Below the pieces are notes generated by a model, which saw only the letters and a program-made list of their open reading frames with translations, did no database searches and was not told the DNA's origin. Of a stretch of 64,000 nucleotides of DNA, positions 1 to 8,641 are shown in pieces (within the stretch, counting starts at the first letter, position 1; each line of letters starts with the position of its first letter). This DNA is from DATDIC01 sp963764525 (lineage in GTDB: Bacteria > Pseudomonadota > Alphaproteobacteria > Acetobacterales > Acetobacteraceae): the NCBI GenBank assembly GCA_963764525.1, contig CAVXTC010000036.1, positions 62,001-126,000 of the forward strand, written 5' to 3'. The position numbers and the translations under genes were made by a program.

Positions 1-426
1 GTTGAAGTCGTTGCCGAGCGAGGACGCCCAGGGGAAATTCCACCCCATCCGCCGCTTGAACGCCTGCAGCTTCGCGAGCGGCGCCCGCGACACTGCCGAA
101 AGCGTGACGTCGTGGTTCGCCAGGTGGACGACGGAGCCGTCGAACCCGTCCGCGATCGCCGAGCAGGACGCACACCCCGCCGAGTAGTCGGGGCCGAACA
201 TGAAGTGATAGACCAGGAGCTGCGAGCGCCCCCGGAAGAGGTCTGCCAGCGAGGCGCTTCCTTCATCGGTCTCGAATCGGTACTCCTTGTCGATGCGAAC
301 CCATGGCAGCTCCTGCCGCCGCTGCGCCACCTCGTCGCTGCGCCGCGTGAGCTGCTTCTCCGCCTCGAGCAGCTCCAGCCGCGCTGTCAGCCACTCTTCA
401 TGTGTTCCGGTCAGGTGTTTCGTCAT
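1..426 (-). CDS. DUF899 family (thioredoxin-fold-like) protein, C-terminus cut by window edge
   Basis: The reading frame starts at an ATG on the minus strand and runs off the left edge without a stop, so 142 residues are visible. The N-terminus begins MTKHLTGTHEEW and is followed by a charged helix, then VRIDKEYRF, LLVYHFMFGPD, AGCASCSAIADGFDG and the Trp-rich GWNFPWASS. These are hallmarks of the DUF899 family, a thioredoxin-like fold with unsettled function. The CxxC-like CASC sits where thioredoxins carry their redox pair. A good ribosome site (AAGGGAG on the minus strand) lies just upstream. It is transcribed divergently from the flavoprotein at 594. Family assignment is from memory of the motif set; the biochemical role is unknown. 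Confidence 0.8.
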   Translation of the reverse strand, partial: MTKHLTGTHEEWLTARLELLEAEKQLTRRSDEVAQRRQELPWVRIDKEYRFETDEGSASLADLFRGRSQLLVYHFMFGPDYSAGCASCSAIADGFDGSVVHLANHDVTLSAVSRAPLAKLQAFKRRMGWNFPWASSLGNDFN

Positions 427-593
427 CGCCCATAACTCCCTTGGTGTCGTGAGCCAGATTGGCGTCTGATCTCGGGCGGTGGGAGTGACAAGTGTGGCGG
501 GATTCCGATGGGCTGGCCGAGGTGCGCGTAACCATTCCCATCAACCTTGGTCCGCTTTAGCCTGCGGCGCGGGGGTTTGGGTGAGGAACCGCG

Positions 594-3008
594 ATGAAAT
601 CACATGCCCGCGTGGCGGTCGTCGGCGGCGGCATCATGGGCGTCGGGCTGCTTTACCACCTGGCGCTGGAGGGCTGGACCGAGCTCGTGCTGCTGGAGAA
701 AAGCGAGCTCACCTCCGGCTCCACCTGGCATGCCGCTGGCCAGTGCCCGCATTTCATCAGCTCGCTCAACGCTGCGAAGCTGCATGTCTATGGCACGCAG
801 CTCTATTCGTCGCTCGAAGCGAAGACCGGGCAGGCCGCTAGCTGGCATACCACCGGCGGTCTGCGCTTGGCCTGCACCGATGAGGAGGTGCACTGGTTCA
901 AGCGGGTGCTCGGAATATCGAAACTCGCCGGCTATGAGGCGCATATCATCGGCCCGAACGAGATTCCCCGCCATCATCCGTTCCTTGATGTCAAAGGCGT
1001 GAAGGCGGCCTTCCTGACCGTAACCGACGGCCACGTCGCGCCCGCTGATGCCACTATGGCGATGGCCGCCGGTGCACGCGCGCTTGGTGCCGAGATCTAC
1101 CGCCGCACGCGCGTGATGAACATCCGCCGGCTCGACAGCGGCGAATGGCTGGTGACCACCGATCAGGGCGAGCTGCATTGCGAGCATGTCGTGAACGCCG
1201 GTGGCTCCTATTGCAACGAGATTGCTTCCTGGACCGGCCACTGCGCGCCGATCGCCAACATGCTGCATCACTACCTTATCACTGAACCGGTACCGCAACT
1301 GATCGCGCACAAGCCGGAGCTGCCGGTGGTGCGGGATCCCTGGGCGCATGCCTATTTCCGCGAAGAGGGCAACGGCATACTTGTCGGACCGTACGAGACC
1401 ACTGGCGCGCACGAATGTTGGGATGGTCCACCCGCCTGGGATTTCGATAGCGAGCTGGTCGCACCGGAGCTGGACCGCATCATGCCGCATCTGGAACGGG
1501 CGGGGGAGCGCTTCCCGTTGTTCGCGCAGTCGGGCATCAAGCGTGTTATCTCGGGCGCAATCCCGCACACACCGGATGGCGCGCCGCTGTCCGGTCCTGC
1601 GCCCGGTGCCCGCAACTATTGGATGCATTGCGGGGCGTCGCTGGGCATCTGCCAGGGCGCCGGCATCAGCCAATTCCTGGCGCAATGGATGGTGCATGGC
1701 CAGCCGGACATCAACGCGGGCGAATTCGATCCGCGCCGCTTCGGCGATTGGGCGACGCCGGAGTTCACTCGCGCCGTCGGCATCGCCGATTACCAGCACA
1801 TGTATTACTGCTATAAGCCGGCCGAGCAACACAATGTGGGCCGCGGACTGCGCCGCTCCTCGCTGCATGATGCGTTGAAAGCCCGCGGCGCCCAATTCAG
1901 CCAGGTGTTTGGTTGGGAACGCGCGCGCTGGTACGATCCCAGCGGGAAAGGTGAGCAGTTTTCCTTCAAGCGCTCCAACTGGTGGGACCATGTTCGCGAC
2001 GAGTGCCTGGCGGTGCGCGAGCGCGTCGGGCTGATGGACCTTTCGAGCTTCGCGAAGTTCGAGATCACCGGGCCCGACGCCTTCGCGTTCCTTGAACGCA
2101 TTTGCCCCAACCGGGTGCCACGTGTCGATGGCCGGCTCATGCTCAGCCACTTGCTCAATACCAATGGCTTCATCGACAGCGAGATCACCGTCACGCGCCT
2201 GGCCTCCGACCGTTTTTATGTGGTGTCATCCGCCGCGGCACAGCTCCACGACTTCGACCAGTTGCGCGGCCGCGTTGCGCCGGACGAACAGGTGACGGTG
2301 ACCGACGTCACCGATGTTTATGGCGTCGTGGTCCTCGCTGGGCCACGCGCACGGGATGTGCTTGCGCGCTGCACCGACGCCGATCTTTCGAACTCGGCGT
2401 TTCGCTGGTTGACCGGCAAACAGATCACAGTCGCCGGTGTGGCACTGCGTGCCCTGCGCGTTAACTACGTTGGCGAACTGGGTTGGGAGCTGCACACGCC
2501 GATGGCGGAAATGCCGTTGGTATTCGAAACGCTGCAGCGCGCCGGCGAACCGCACGGCCTGATGTTGTTCGGCACCTACGCCATGAACAGCCTGCGTATG
2601 GAGAAGGCCTATCATGCCTGGGGCGCGGAACTGACCAACGAGGTCACGTTGATCGCTGCAGATATGGAACGCTTCGTCGATTTCGGCAAGGATTTCATCG
2701 GCAAGCCGGGGACACTGCGCGACAAACAAGATGGACCGCCGAGCAAGTTGGTCTATCTGTCAGTCGCTGCCACTGACCACGATTGCTATGGCAACGAACC
2801 AGTGTGCCACGGCGACCGGATCGTCGGCCTGACCACCAGTGGCGCCTACGGCCATGCCGTCAACCAGTCGCTTGCCTTTGCCTATGTCGAATCCGCGCTG
2901 GCCCAGCCATGCGCACAATTCGAGATCCTGATGATGGACAAGCGTTGCCCCGCCATTGTCCTGCCCGGCGCCGCCTGGAACCCCGATAACACCCGATTGA
3001 AGGCGTGA
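594..3008 (+). CDS. Dimethylglycine/sarcosine dehydrogenase-like FAD enzyme with GcvT domains
   Basis: An 804-residue flavoprotein. Residues 7-20 form the FAD-binding Rossmann loop (VVGGGIMGVG). GSTWHAAG at 41-48 contains His46, which matches the histidine that carries covalent FAD in dimethylglycine dehydrogenases. The order is DAO oxidoreductase (about 1-370), FAO_M linker, aminomethyltransferase GcvT (about 440-690) and GcvT C-terminal barrel. That layout oxidises an N-methylglycine and passes the one-carbon unit to tetrahydrofolate. A GAGGAA ribosome site precedes the ATG. The gene stands alone, with no sox or gcv genes beside it, so the exact substrate (dimethylglycine, sarcosine or a related methylamine) is open. 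Confidence 0.85.
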   Translation: MKSHARVAVVGGGIMGVGLLYHLALEGWTELVLLEKSELTSGSTWHAAGQCPHFISSLNAAKLHVYGTQLYSSLEAKTGQAASWHTTGGLRLACTDEEVHWFKRVLGISKLAGYEAHIIGPNEIPRHHPFLDVKGVKAAFLTVTDGHVAPADATMAMAAGARALGAEIYRRTRVMNIRRLDSGEWLVTTDQGELHCEHVVNAGGSYCNEIASWTGHCAPIANMLHHYLITEPVPQLIAHKPELPVVRDPWAHAYFREEGNGILVGPYETTGAHECWDGPPAWDFDSELVAPELDRIMPHLERAGERFPLFAQSGIKRVISGAIPHTPDGAPLSGPAPGARNYWMHCGASLGICQGAGISQFLAQWMVHGQPDINAGEFDPRRFGDWATPEFTRAVGIADYQHMYYCYKPAEQHNVGRGLRRSSLHDALKARGAQFSQVFGWERARWYDPSGKGEQFSFKRSNWWDHVRDECLAVRERVGLMDLSSFAKFEITGPDAFAFLERICPNRVPRVDGRLMLSHLLNTNGFIDSEITVTRLASDRFYVVSSAAAQLHDFDQLRGRVAPDEQVTVTDVTDVYGVVVLAGPRARDVLARCTDADLSNSAFRWLTGKQITVAGVALRALRVNYVGELGWELHTPMAEMPLVFETLQRAGEPHGLMLFGTYAMNSLRMEKAYHAWGAELTNEVTLIAADMERFVDFGKDFIGKPGTLRDKQDGPPSKLVYLSVAATDHDCYGNEPVCHGDRIVGLTTSGAYGHAVNQSLAFAYVESALAQPCAQFEILMMDKRCPAIVLPGAAWNPDNTRLKA

Positions 3009-3056
3009 TGCCTGGCTGCCTGTCACGTTGCTGCTAAATCAGTTCCGGTTCAGGCG

Positions 3057-3880
3057 GTGCGTCAGCGCATCAGGGTGGTGGCGGGAATCGCGATGCGACA
3101 CCTGCGGACCAAGCCGGCCCGCGCGGCGCTGGTTCGGGCCGAACGCGCCGCGCGCGACGCCGGTATCCCGGCGCTGATGGCGGAGGTCGAAAGCGCATCC
3201 GTCATGCTGAACACGCCGGCGGCGCGCCCTGATAGCGCGTGGCGAGGAGCGTCTGCTGCTGCTCGAGGAAGTCGAGGCGTTGCAGGCATCGAAGGCGCTC
3301 GTCGTGGATGCGTACCGGCATGTCGTGCGTGACGCAGGCACGGTGGTCTCGCTCGCACGGCGTCCGGTGTTGTTTGCGCTGGTTCGCGCGCTGGCCGAGG
3401 CATGGCCCGGAGACGTGTCTCGGGAAGTGCTCGTTGCGCGGGCATTCCGAGCGAAGCACGCCGATAACTTCGCATCGCGCACGGTTGCGGGTCGAGGCCG
3501 GGCGGCTTCGCACGGTGCTGCGGACGCTGGCCGGGGTGAGCGCGACGACGCGAGGGTTTGCGCTGGCGCCGCGCCGCGCCGGCGAGGTGGTCGTGCTGGC
3601 GCGGCCGGTCGAAGAGCAGCATGCGGTGGTGCTGGCCTTCCTGGCCGACGGTAAGTCGTGGTCGGGCAACTGATCGGCGCCGGTATCACCGAAGGCGACG
3701 ACCGCTGGCAGCTGCTGGCGCGCTTCGGCTTGCCGTTCGCTGGCGGCAAACTCGGGCGGATTCCGGCGCAACTGACGTACTGGGGGGACGCGCTCGCGAC
3801 ACGGTTCAGGGAAGGTATAAGCGCTGCCCGCATCCCGGCCGCGCCGTGGGGCCCCCGTTCCGGCCAACGGTGACGGACTT
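3057..3880 (+). pseudogene. Relic of a helix-turn-helix DNA-binding protein, several frameshifts
   Basis: Pieces of one protein can be read across three frames: RHLRTKPARAALVRAE, then (after about 3226) ERLLLLEEVEALQASKALV with DAYRHVVRDAGTVVSLARRP, then (after about 3463) RARLRVEAGRLRTVLRTL, ending at LAFLADGKSWS. Dropping one C near 3226 and one T near 3462 joins the pieces. After 3654 the expected recognition-helix region is scrambled, with SGKV-A-LP-S still faintly visible near 3800. I recognise this loosely as a chromosomal HTH-domain protein of Acetobacteraceae type. No function is proposed. Unlike the housekeeping genes nearby, its 3' end is eroded beyond a single indel, so it is called a true relic. 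Confidence 0.5.
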
Positions 3881-3885
3881 CGTGG

Positions 3886-4020
3886 ATGACGCTACAAATG
3901 AAGTCGGCGGTGAGCACGGAACGGCTGCGCACCGCCGGCTACGCCGGCCGGTTCACCGCGCTGGAAGAAGGCATCCGCCGCTATGTGCAGGACTACCTGA
4001 GCAAGGCCAATCCGTACCGA
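3886..4020 (+). pseudogene. C-terminal remnant of a sugar-nucleotide epimerase (SDR), directly upstream of lgt
   Basis: A 45-residue frame reads MTLQMKSAVSTERLRTAGY, then FTALEEGIRRYVQDYLS and KANPYR, and runs without a stop into lgt. The pattern STERLR-x-GY-x(5)-LEEGI-x(2)-Y-x(9)-PYR resembles the last 40 residues of NAD-dependent epimerases/dehydratases, where the variable C-terminal helix ends in an NPYR-like tail. No catalytic part is present upstream, so this is a tail fragment. Because it is in frame with lgt, automatic gene calling could wrongly extend lgt to 3886. The family match is by eye only. Confidence 0.35.
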
Positions 4021-4827
4021 ATGATCCCCGTCCTGTTGTTTCCGCAGTTCGATCCTGTCGCCGTGCAGATCGGGCCGTTCGCGATCCGCTGGTACACGCT
4101 GGCGTACATCACCGCCCTGGTGATCGGCTGGCGGCTGGCACGGCGCCTGGTGCGGCGCGCGCCGCTGGTCGCCACGCCGGAACAGACCGACGACTTTCTC
4201 ACCTGGGCCACGCTCGGCGTCGTGTTGGGGGGACGGCTCGGCTACGTGCTGTTCTACCAGCCCGGCCTCTATCTCGCGCATCCGGCGATGATCCTGCAGG
4301 TGTGGAAAGGCGGCATGAGCTTCCACGGCGGCATGATCGGCGTCGCCGTGGCGATCATCTGGTTCTGCCGGGCGAATCGCATCCCGATCCTGGGCTTTGC
4401 CGATCGTATCGCGGTGTGCGCGCCGATCGGGCTCGGGCTGGGGCGGGTGGCGAATTTCATAAATGGAGAGTTGTGGGGACGACCGGCCCCCGATTGGCTG
4501 CCGATCGCCATGATCTATCCGCAGGCCGGCCCGGTCCCGCGCTACCCCAGCGAGCTGATCGAGGCGGTGCTGGAAGGGGTGATCCTGTTCGCCGTGATGC
4601 TGGCGCTGGCCCGGCACGAACGGCTGCGCGCACGGTTCGGCTGGCTCACCGGTATGTTCCTGATCGGCTACGCGGTGTCGCGGATCATCGCCGAGTGCTT
4701 CCGTGCGCCCGATGCGTTCCTGGGCTACATCGCCGGGGTGCTGACGATGGGGCAGATTCTGAGCGTCCCGATGCTGCTGATCGGCGCCGGGCTGGTGTGG
4801 TACAGCACCGTGTCGCGGCCGGCCTGA
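4021..4827 (+). CDS. lgt: Prolipoprotein diacylglyceryl transferase
   Basis: Lgt transfers diacylglycerol from phosphatidylglycerol to the cysteine of prolipoproteins in the inner membrane, the first step of lipoprotein maturation. This 268-residue frame has the usual length and multispan hydrophobic pattern. It opens with FDPVAVQIGPFAIRWY, carries the conserved HGGMIGV around residue 101 and the Lgt signature region GLGRVANFINGELWGRP, in which the Arg and Asn-Glu are conserved. Start ATG 4021 is preferred over the in-frame 3886 because upstream residues belong to an unrelated relic. The stop overlaps the next start by 4 nt (ATGA), so the next gene is probably translationally coupled. The lipoprotein at 6655 in the same run is a likely client. 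Confidence 0.95.
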   Translation: MIPVLLFPQFDPVAVQIGPFAIRWYTLAYITALVIGWRLARRLVRRAPLVATPEQTDDFLTWATLGVVLGGRLGYVLFYQPGLYLAHPAMILQVWKGGMSFHGGMIGVAVAIIWFCRANRIPILGFADRIAVCAPIGLGLGRVANFINGELWGRPAPDWLPIAMIYPQAGPVPRYPSELIEAVLEGVILFAVMLALARHERLRARFGWLTGMFLIGYAVSRIIAECFRAPDAFLGYIAGVLTMGQILSVPMLLIGAGLVWYSTVSRPA

Positions 4828-5891
4828 TGCCGGGCGGCGCGGCGCGGCTGGACCGCTTCATGGCGCAGGCCAATGCGGCCTATTACGCCACGCACGATCC
4901 GTTCACGGACTTCACCACCGCCCCCGAGATCAGCCAGGCGTTCGGGGAAATCGTCGGTCTGTGGGCCGCGACGACCTGGGACCTGCTGTGCCGCCCGACC
5001 CCGGTGCTGCTGGTCGAGGCAGGACCCGGGCGCGGCACCCTGATGGCTGACGCCTTGCGGGCGATTGCCCGTGCCGCGCCGGCATTCCGCGCGGCTGTTT
5101 CGGTGCATATGATCGAGACATCGCCCCGGCTGCGCGAATTGCAGCGGAAAGTCGTGCCCGAGGCGATCTGGCACGACGGCATCGGGACCGTCCCGCAGCT
5201 TCCGCTGCTGCTGCTCGCCAACGAATTCCTGGACGCCCTGCCGATCCGCCAATTCGTGCGGCACAATGAGGGCTGGACCGAGCGCTACGTGGAGGAAGGC
5301 CAATTTGTGGAAGTCCCCTCCCCCTCCCCTTGTGGGAGGGGGTTGGGGGGAGGGGTTGCCGCGCACAGGGCACGAACCGACCCCTCCCCCCAACCCCCTC
5401 CCACAAGGGGAGGGGGGGCTTTACCTGCCCCTGTCGTAATCGAAATCGCCGAACCGGCGCTCGATTTTGCCGGCGCAATCGGTGCGCGACTCTCCGCCCA
5501 TCCCGGGGCCGCATTGTTCCTTGATTACGGACCGACCGAGAGCACCGCCGGGGACAGCCTGCAAGCAATCCGTCACGGCCGCCACGCCGATCCGCTGGCG
5601 GATCCCGGCAGCGCCGACCTCACCGCGCATGTCGATTTCGCGGCTTTCGCTGCGACGGCCCGTGCGGCTGGGGCCGCGGTGCATGGTCCGATCCCCCAGG
5701 GCGTGTTTCTTACCCGGCTCGGGCTGTTCCAGCGCGTCGATCGGCTCGCCCGCACGCAACTCCCGGCAAAAGCGTCGGCCCTGATCGAAGGGGCACGCAG
5801 ATTGGTCGAGCCCGACCAAATGGGGCGGCTGTTCAAGGCGCTGTCGCTGTGCCACCCCTCCTGCCCCACACCGCCGGGCTTCGAATTGTGA
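4827..5891 (+). CDS. SAM-dependent methyltransferase, MidA/NDUFAF7 (COG1565) family, with in-frame repeat insertion
   Basis: A 354-residue member of the family whose mitochondrial relative NDUFAF7 methylates an arginine in a complex I subunit. Seen here: YYATHDPF-DFTTAPEISQ near the N-terminus, the SAM-binding loop VEAGPGRGTL at about 63-72, IETSPRLRELQ, and LLLANEFLDALPIRQFV with the NE(F/L)DA(L/F)P signature. A GC-rich palindromic element occupies about residues 163-198 and is read through as a low-complexity Pro/Gly/Arg stretch, after which the family sequence resumes (PVVIEIAEPALDF). ATG overlaps the lgt stop and GTG of pgeF overlaps this stop. Function in bacteria is inferred from homologues. 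Whether the insert is tolerated is unknown. Confidence 0.85.
   Translation: MPGGAARLDRFMAQANAAYYATHDPFTDFTTAPEISQAFGEIVGLWAATTWDLLCRPTPVLLVEAGPGRGTLMADALRAIARAAPAFRAAVSVHMIETSPRLRELQRKVVPEAIWHDGIGTVPQLPLLLLANEFLDALPIRQFVRHNEGWTERYVEEGQFVEVPSPSPCGRGLGGGVAAHRARTDPSPQPPPTRGGGALPAPVVIEIAEPALDFAGAIGARLSAHPGAALFLDYGPTESTAGDSLQAIRHGRHADPLADPGSADLTAHVDFAAFAATARAAGAAVHGPIPQGVFLTRLGLFQRVDRLARTQLPAKASALIEGARRLVEPDQMGRLFKALSLCHPSCPTPPGFEL
5315..5419. repeat. GC-rich palindromic element inside the midA-like gene
   Basis: Two nearly perfect inverted arms of about 38 nt (5315-5357 and 5381-5419), each built from CTCCCCTTGTGGGAGGGGG-type blocks, flank a spacer of about 23 nt. The core TCCCCTTGTGGGAG is shared with the element at 14916-15047. 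The insert preserves the reading frame, so it adds a stretch rich in Pro, Gly and Arg to the methyltransferase. It could form a long hairpin in DNA or RNA. Confidence 0.85.
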
Positions 5892-6655
5892 CCCCTGCCG
5901 CACTGCGCTCCCCTGCCCTGCCGATCGCCCACGGCTTCTTTACGCGCCTCGGGGGCGTGTCCACCGGGCCGTATGCGACGCTGAATTGCAGCCTGTCAGG
6001 CCGCGATTCCCGCGATTCGGTGTTGGAAAACCGCGCCCGCGCGGCACGCGCCGTCGGCGCCGAGCCAGCCGCTCTGCTCGGCCTGACCCAGGTGCACGGC
6101 GCCGCAACGGTGCGCATCACCGCGCCCTGGGCACCAGGCGACGGACCTCCGGCTGACGCCATGGTAACCGATCGGCCCGGACTGGCGCTCGGCATCGTCA
6201 CCGCCGATTGCGCGCCCATCCTGTTCGCCGACATCGAGGCCGGCGTGATCGGCGCCGCACATGCCGGTTGGCGCGGCGCGGTGGCCGGCGTGCTCGAGGC
6301 GACGCTATCAGCCATGACGGCGATCGGCGCCGCTCGCCAGCGCATCGTCGCGGCGATCGGCCCGTGCATCCGCCAGCCCTCCTACGAGGTCGCGGACGAT
6401 TTACGGCAGGCGGTGCTTGCAGCGTCCCCCGAAGCCGCCGCCTGCTTCATCGCCGGCCGGCGGGAGGGACGCTGGCAGTTTGACCTGCCCGGCTACTGCA
6501 CCGCACGACTGGCGGCGGCCGGCGTCACCCGCATCGACGTGCAACAGGCCGATACCGCGGCCGATGAGGCGCGCTTTTTCAGCCATCGCCGCCGCACTCT
6601 GGCGGGCGGCGGCCCGATCGGGCACCAGATCTCCATTATTGCCCTGATCGCCTGA
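5888..6655 (+). CDS. pgeF: Purine nucleoside phosphorylase/laccase-domain protein (PgeF, YfiH family)
   Basis: A 255-residue member of the multicopper-polyphenol-oxidase-like YfiH family. Family members act as purine nucleoside phosphorylases or adenosine deaminases, or in E. coli as a peptidoglycan-editing factor. Visible motifs are HGFFTRLGGVSTGPY, LTQVHG, the metal/active-site segments TADCAPILF and AHAGWRGAV, and IGPCIRQPSYEV. His and Cys ligands in the ADC, HAGW and GPCI motifs are intact. The GTG at 5888 overlaps the upstream TGA (GTGA), which favours it. An in-frame ATG at 5849 would add 13 residues with no better ribosome site. The stop overlaps the next ATG by 1 nt. Confidence 0.88.
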   Translation: MTPAALRSPALPIAHGFFTRLGGVSTGPYATLNCSLSGRDSRDSVLENRARAARAVGAEPAALLGLTQVHGAATVRITAPWAPGDGPPADAMVTDRPGLALGIVTADCAPILFADIEAGVIGAAHAGWRGAVAGVLEATLSAMTAIGAARQRIVAAIGPCIRQPSYEVADDLRQAVLAASPEAAACFIAGRREGRWQFDLPGYCTARLAAAGVTRIDVQQADTAADEARFFSHRRRTLAGGGPIGHQISIIALIA

Positions 6656-7602
6656 TGCGCTGGCTGTTGCTTCTCTGCCTGCTACTGCCGCTCACCGCCT
6701 GCGGTGACTATCCGGAGCCGTTCCTCGGCAATCCCGGCCGCGCGGCCATGCAATTGCGCCAACCGCCGGAGCCGCGGCTGGCGATCCCCGCACCCGGCAC
6801 CGCGCTGCTGTCCGACGCTGCCAGCCGGGAGTTCGCCGCGGCGATCGCCGAGCGCCTGCGACAGGGCGAGGTCCCGGCCTTCGCCCAACCCGCCGTAGCG
6901 ACCGATTGGCGTCTGGCGATCTCGGTCCAGGATCGCGGTCCGCAGGTCGTTCCCAACTACACCGTGCTCAATCCGCAGGGAAAGTCGCAGGGTTCTGTGC
7001 AGGGGCGGCCGATCGCCACCGCCGCCTGGGCCGCCGCCGATCCGGCGACGCTGAAGCAGGCGGCGATCGACGCGGCGCCCGGCATCAGCTCGTTGTTGAC
7101 GGGGATCGAGGCCGGCCTGATGAAGGCCGATCCGAACAGCCTGTACAACCGCACCGCCAAGGTTTTGATCCCCGACGTCACCGGCGCGCCGGGCGACGGC
7201 GACGCCACGCTGACGCGCCAGATGCGCACCAAACTGGCGGCTCTGGGGCCGCAGGTACTGACCAGCGGACCCGGCGCCGATTTCACCGTGCAGGGCGAGG
7301 TGCGGATGGTCACCATCGCCGGCGGCCAGCAGCGGATCGAGATCCAGTGGATCATCAAGGACGCAAAGGGGCGCGAGAGCGGCCGGGTCGTGCAGCTCAA
7401 TGACATCCCGGCGGGGACGCTCGATCATTACTGGGGCGACGTGGCGATGGTAGTGGCGCAGGAGGCGTCCGGCGGGGTGAACGAGGTGCTCCAGCGGCAG
7501 TCCGGGCGTGAGCCGCCAGCGGGACAGCAAGCGGCGGGACAGCAAGCGGCCGGTCAGCAACAGACACAACCGAAACCCGCGGCTGCTGCGAAGGCCGAAT
7601 GA
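6655..7602 (+). CDS. Predicted lipoprotein of unknown function in the lgt-prs run
   Basis: 315 residues. The N-terminus is a lipoprotein signal: Arg2, a Leu-rich core, and lipobox LTAC with Cys17 as the lipidation site. The body is globular with alternating hydrophobic segments, including NPQGKSQGSV, LYNRTAKVLIPDVTGAPG and TVQGEVRMV, then RIEIQWIIKDAKGRE. I do not recognise a named domain, although the RIEIQWIIKDAKG strand pattern suggests a beta-rich outer-membrane-associated fold. The tail is a Gln/Ala-rich repeat (three GQQAA-like units) and a Pro/Ala/Lys end. Conservation of position between pgeF and prs in related genomes is my recollection, not tested here. ATG overlaps the pgeF stop. 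Confidence 0.8.
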   Translation: MRWLLLLCLLLPLTACGDYPEPFLGNPGRAAMQLRQPPEPRLAIPAPGTALLSDAASREFAAAIAERLRQGEVPAFAQPAVATDWRLAISVQDRGPQVVPNYTVLNPQGKSQGSVQGRPIATAAWAAADPATLKQAAIDAAPGISSLLTGIEAGLMKADPNSLYNRTAKVLIPDVTGAPGDGDATLTRQMRTKLAALGPQVLTSGPGADFTVQGEVRMVTIAGGQQRIEIQWIIKDAKGRESGRVVQLNDIPAGTLDHYWGDVAMVVAQEASGGVNEVLQRQSGREPPAGQQAAGQQAAGQQQTQPKPAAAAKAE

Positions 7603-7680
7603 CCGTGCTATGGAGTCCCGCCGGGCCGGCCGGCGGATAATCGTGGCAGCGCAACGCCGCAGACCTTGGGACCAGGACGA

Positions 7681-8613
7681 ATGAAAATCGTTGCCTGCAA
7701 CAGCAACCGTCCCCTGGCCGAGGCAATGGCGGCGACCCTGAACCTGCCGCTGACCCGCGCCTCCATCCGCCGCTTCGCCGACATGGAGGTGTTCGTCGAG
7801 ATCCAGGAGAACGTGCGCGGCGAGGACGTGTTCGTCGTGCAGTCCACTTCCTACCCGGCGAATGACAACCTGATGGAGCTGCTGATCACGCTGGACGCGC
7901 TGCGGCGCAGTTCGGCGCGGCGGGTGACCGCGGTCATGCCGTATTTCGGCTACGCGCGGCAGGACCGCAAGACGGCGGCGAGAACGCCGATCAGCGCCAA
8001 GCTGGTGGCCAATTTGATAACCCAGGCGGGCGCCAACCGGGTGCTGACGATGGACCTGCATGCCGGGCAAATTCAGGGCTTCTTCGATATCCCGGTGGAC
8101 AACCTGTATGCGGCGCCGCTGTTCAGCCGCGACATCGAGGAACGGTATCGCGGACGCGACATTGTGATCGTTTCGCCCGACGTCGGCGGCGTGCTGCGCG
8201 CGCGGGCGATCGCCACGCGGCTGAACTGCGACCTGGCAATCATCGACAAGCGGCGCGAGCGGGCCGGCGTTTCCGAAGTGATGAACGTGATCGGCGACGT
8301 GGCCGGCCGGGATTGCGTGCTGGTCGATGACCTGGTGGATTCCGGCGGCACCCATTGCAATGCCGCGGATGCGCTGATCAAGGCCGGTGCCCGTTCCACC
8401 AGCGCCTATGTCACGCACGGCGTGCTGTCGGGCGGCGCGGTCGCCAGGATCGCGGCGTCGCCGCTCGAGATGACAACCATTACCGATTCGATCCTGGCGA
8501 CCGAGGCGGTACGGCTGGCGCCCAACATCCGCCAGGTGACCGTCGCGCCGCTGATGGCCGAGGCGGTGCGGCGGATCAACGACGAGAGTTCCGTCAGTTC
8601 GCTGTTCGATTGA
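7681..8613 (+). CDS. prs: Ribose-phosphate pyrophosphokinase (PRPP synthetase)
   Basis: Makes PRPP from ribose 5-phosphate and ATP for purine, pyrimidine, histidine and NAD synthesis. 310 residues, standard length. It starts MKIVACNSNRPLAEAMA. Visible are the region FADMEVFVEIQENVRGEDVF, the ATP/flexible-loop region YFGYARQDRK, the hexamer-interface and Mg motif MDLHAGQIQGFFD, and the PRPP-binding loop VLVDDLVDSGGT. ATG 7681 is chosen over an in-frame upstream start at 7666 because it gives the canonical N-terminus and is preceded by an AGGA. There is a 78-nt gap from the lipoprotein gene. Confidence 0.95.
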   Translation: MKIVACNSNRPLAEAMAATLNLPLTRASIRRFADMEVFVEIQENVRGEDVFVVQSTSYPANDNLMELLITLDALRRSSARRVTAVMPYFGYARQDRKTAARTPISAKLVANLITQAGANRVLTMDLHAGQIQGFFDIPVDNLYAAPLFSRDIEERYRGRDIVIVSPDVGGVLRARAIATRLNCDLAIIDKRRERAGVSEVMNVIGDVAGRDCVLVDDLVDSGGTHCNAADALIKAGARSTSAYVTHGVLSGGAVARIAASPLEMTTITDSILATEAVRLAPNIRQVTVAPLMAEAVRRINDESSVSSLFD

Positions 8614-8641
8614 CCCCGCTTGGCACCGCCTTGGTCACGTT

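Noticed and set aside
600..2150. 516-codon open frame antisense to the dimethylglycine-dehydrogenase-like gene
   Set aside because: It has no recognisable domain, and its length follows from strong third-position GC bias of the real gene on the plus strand.
3558..5891. One very long protein covering the relic, lgt and the methyltransferase
   Set aside because: Only the last 354 codons have family sequence; the rest is an off-frame reading of lgt and of decayed DNA.
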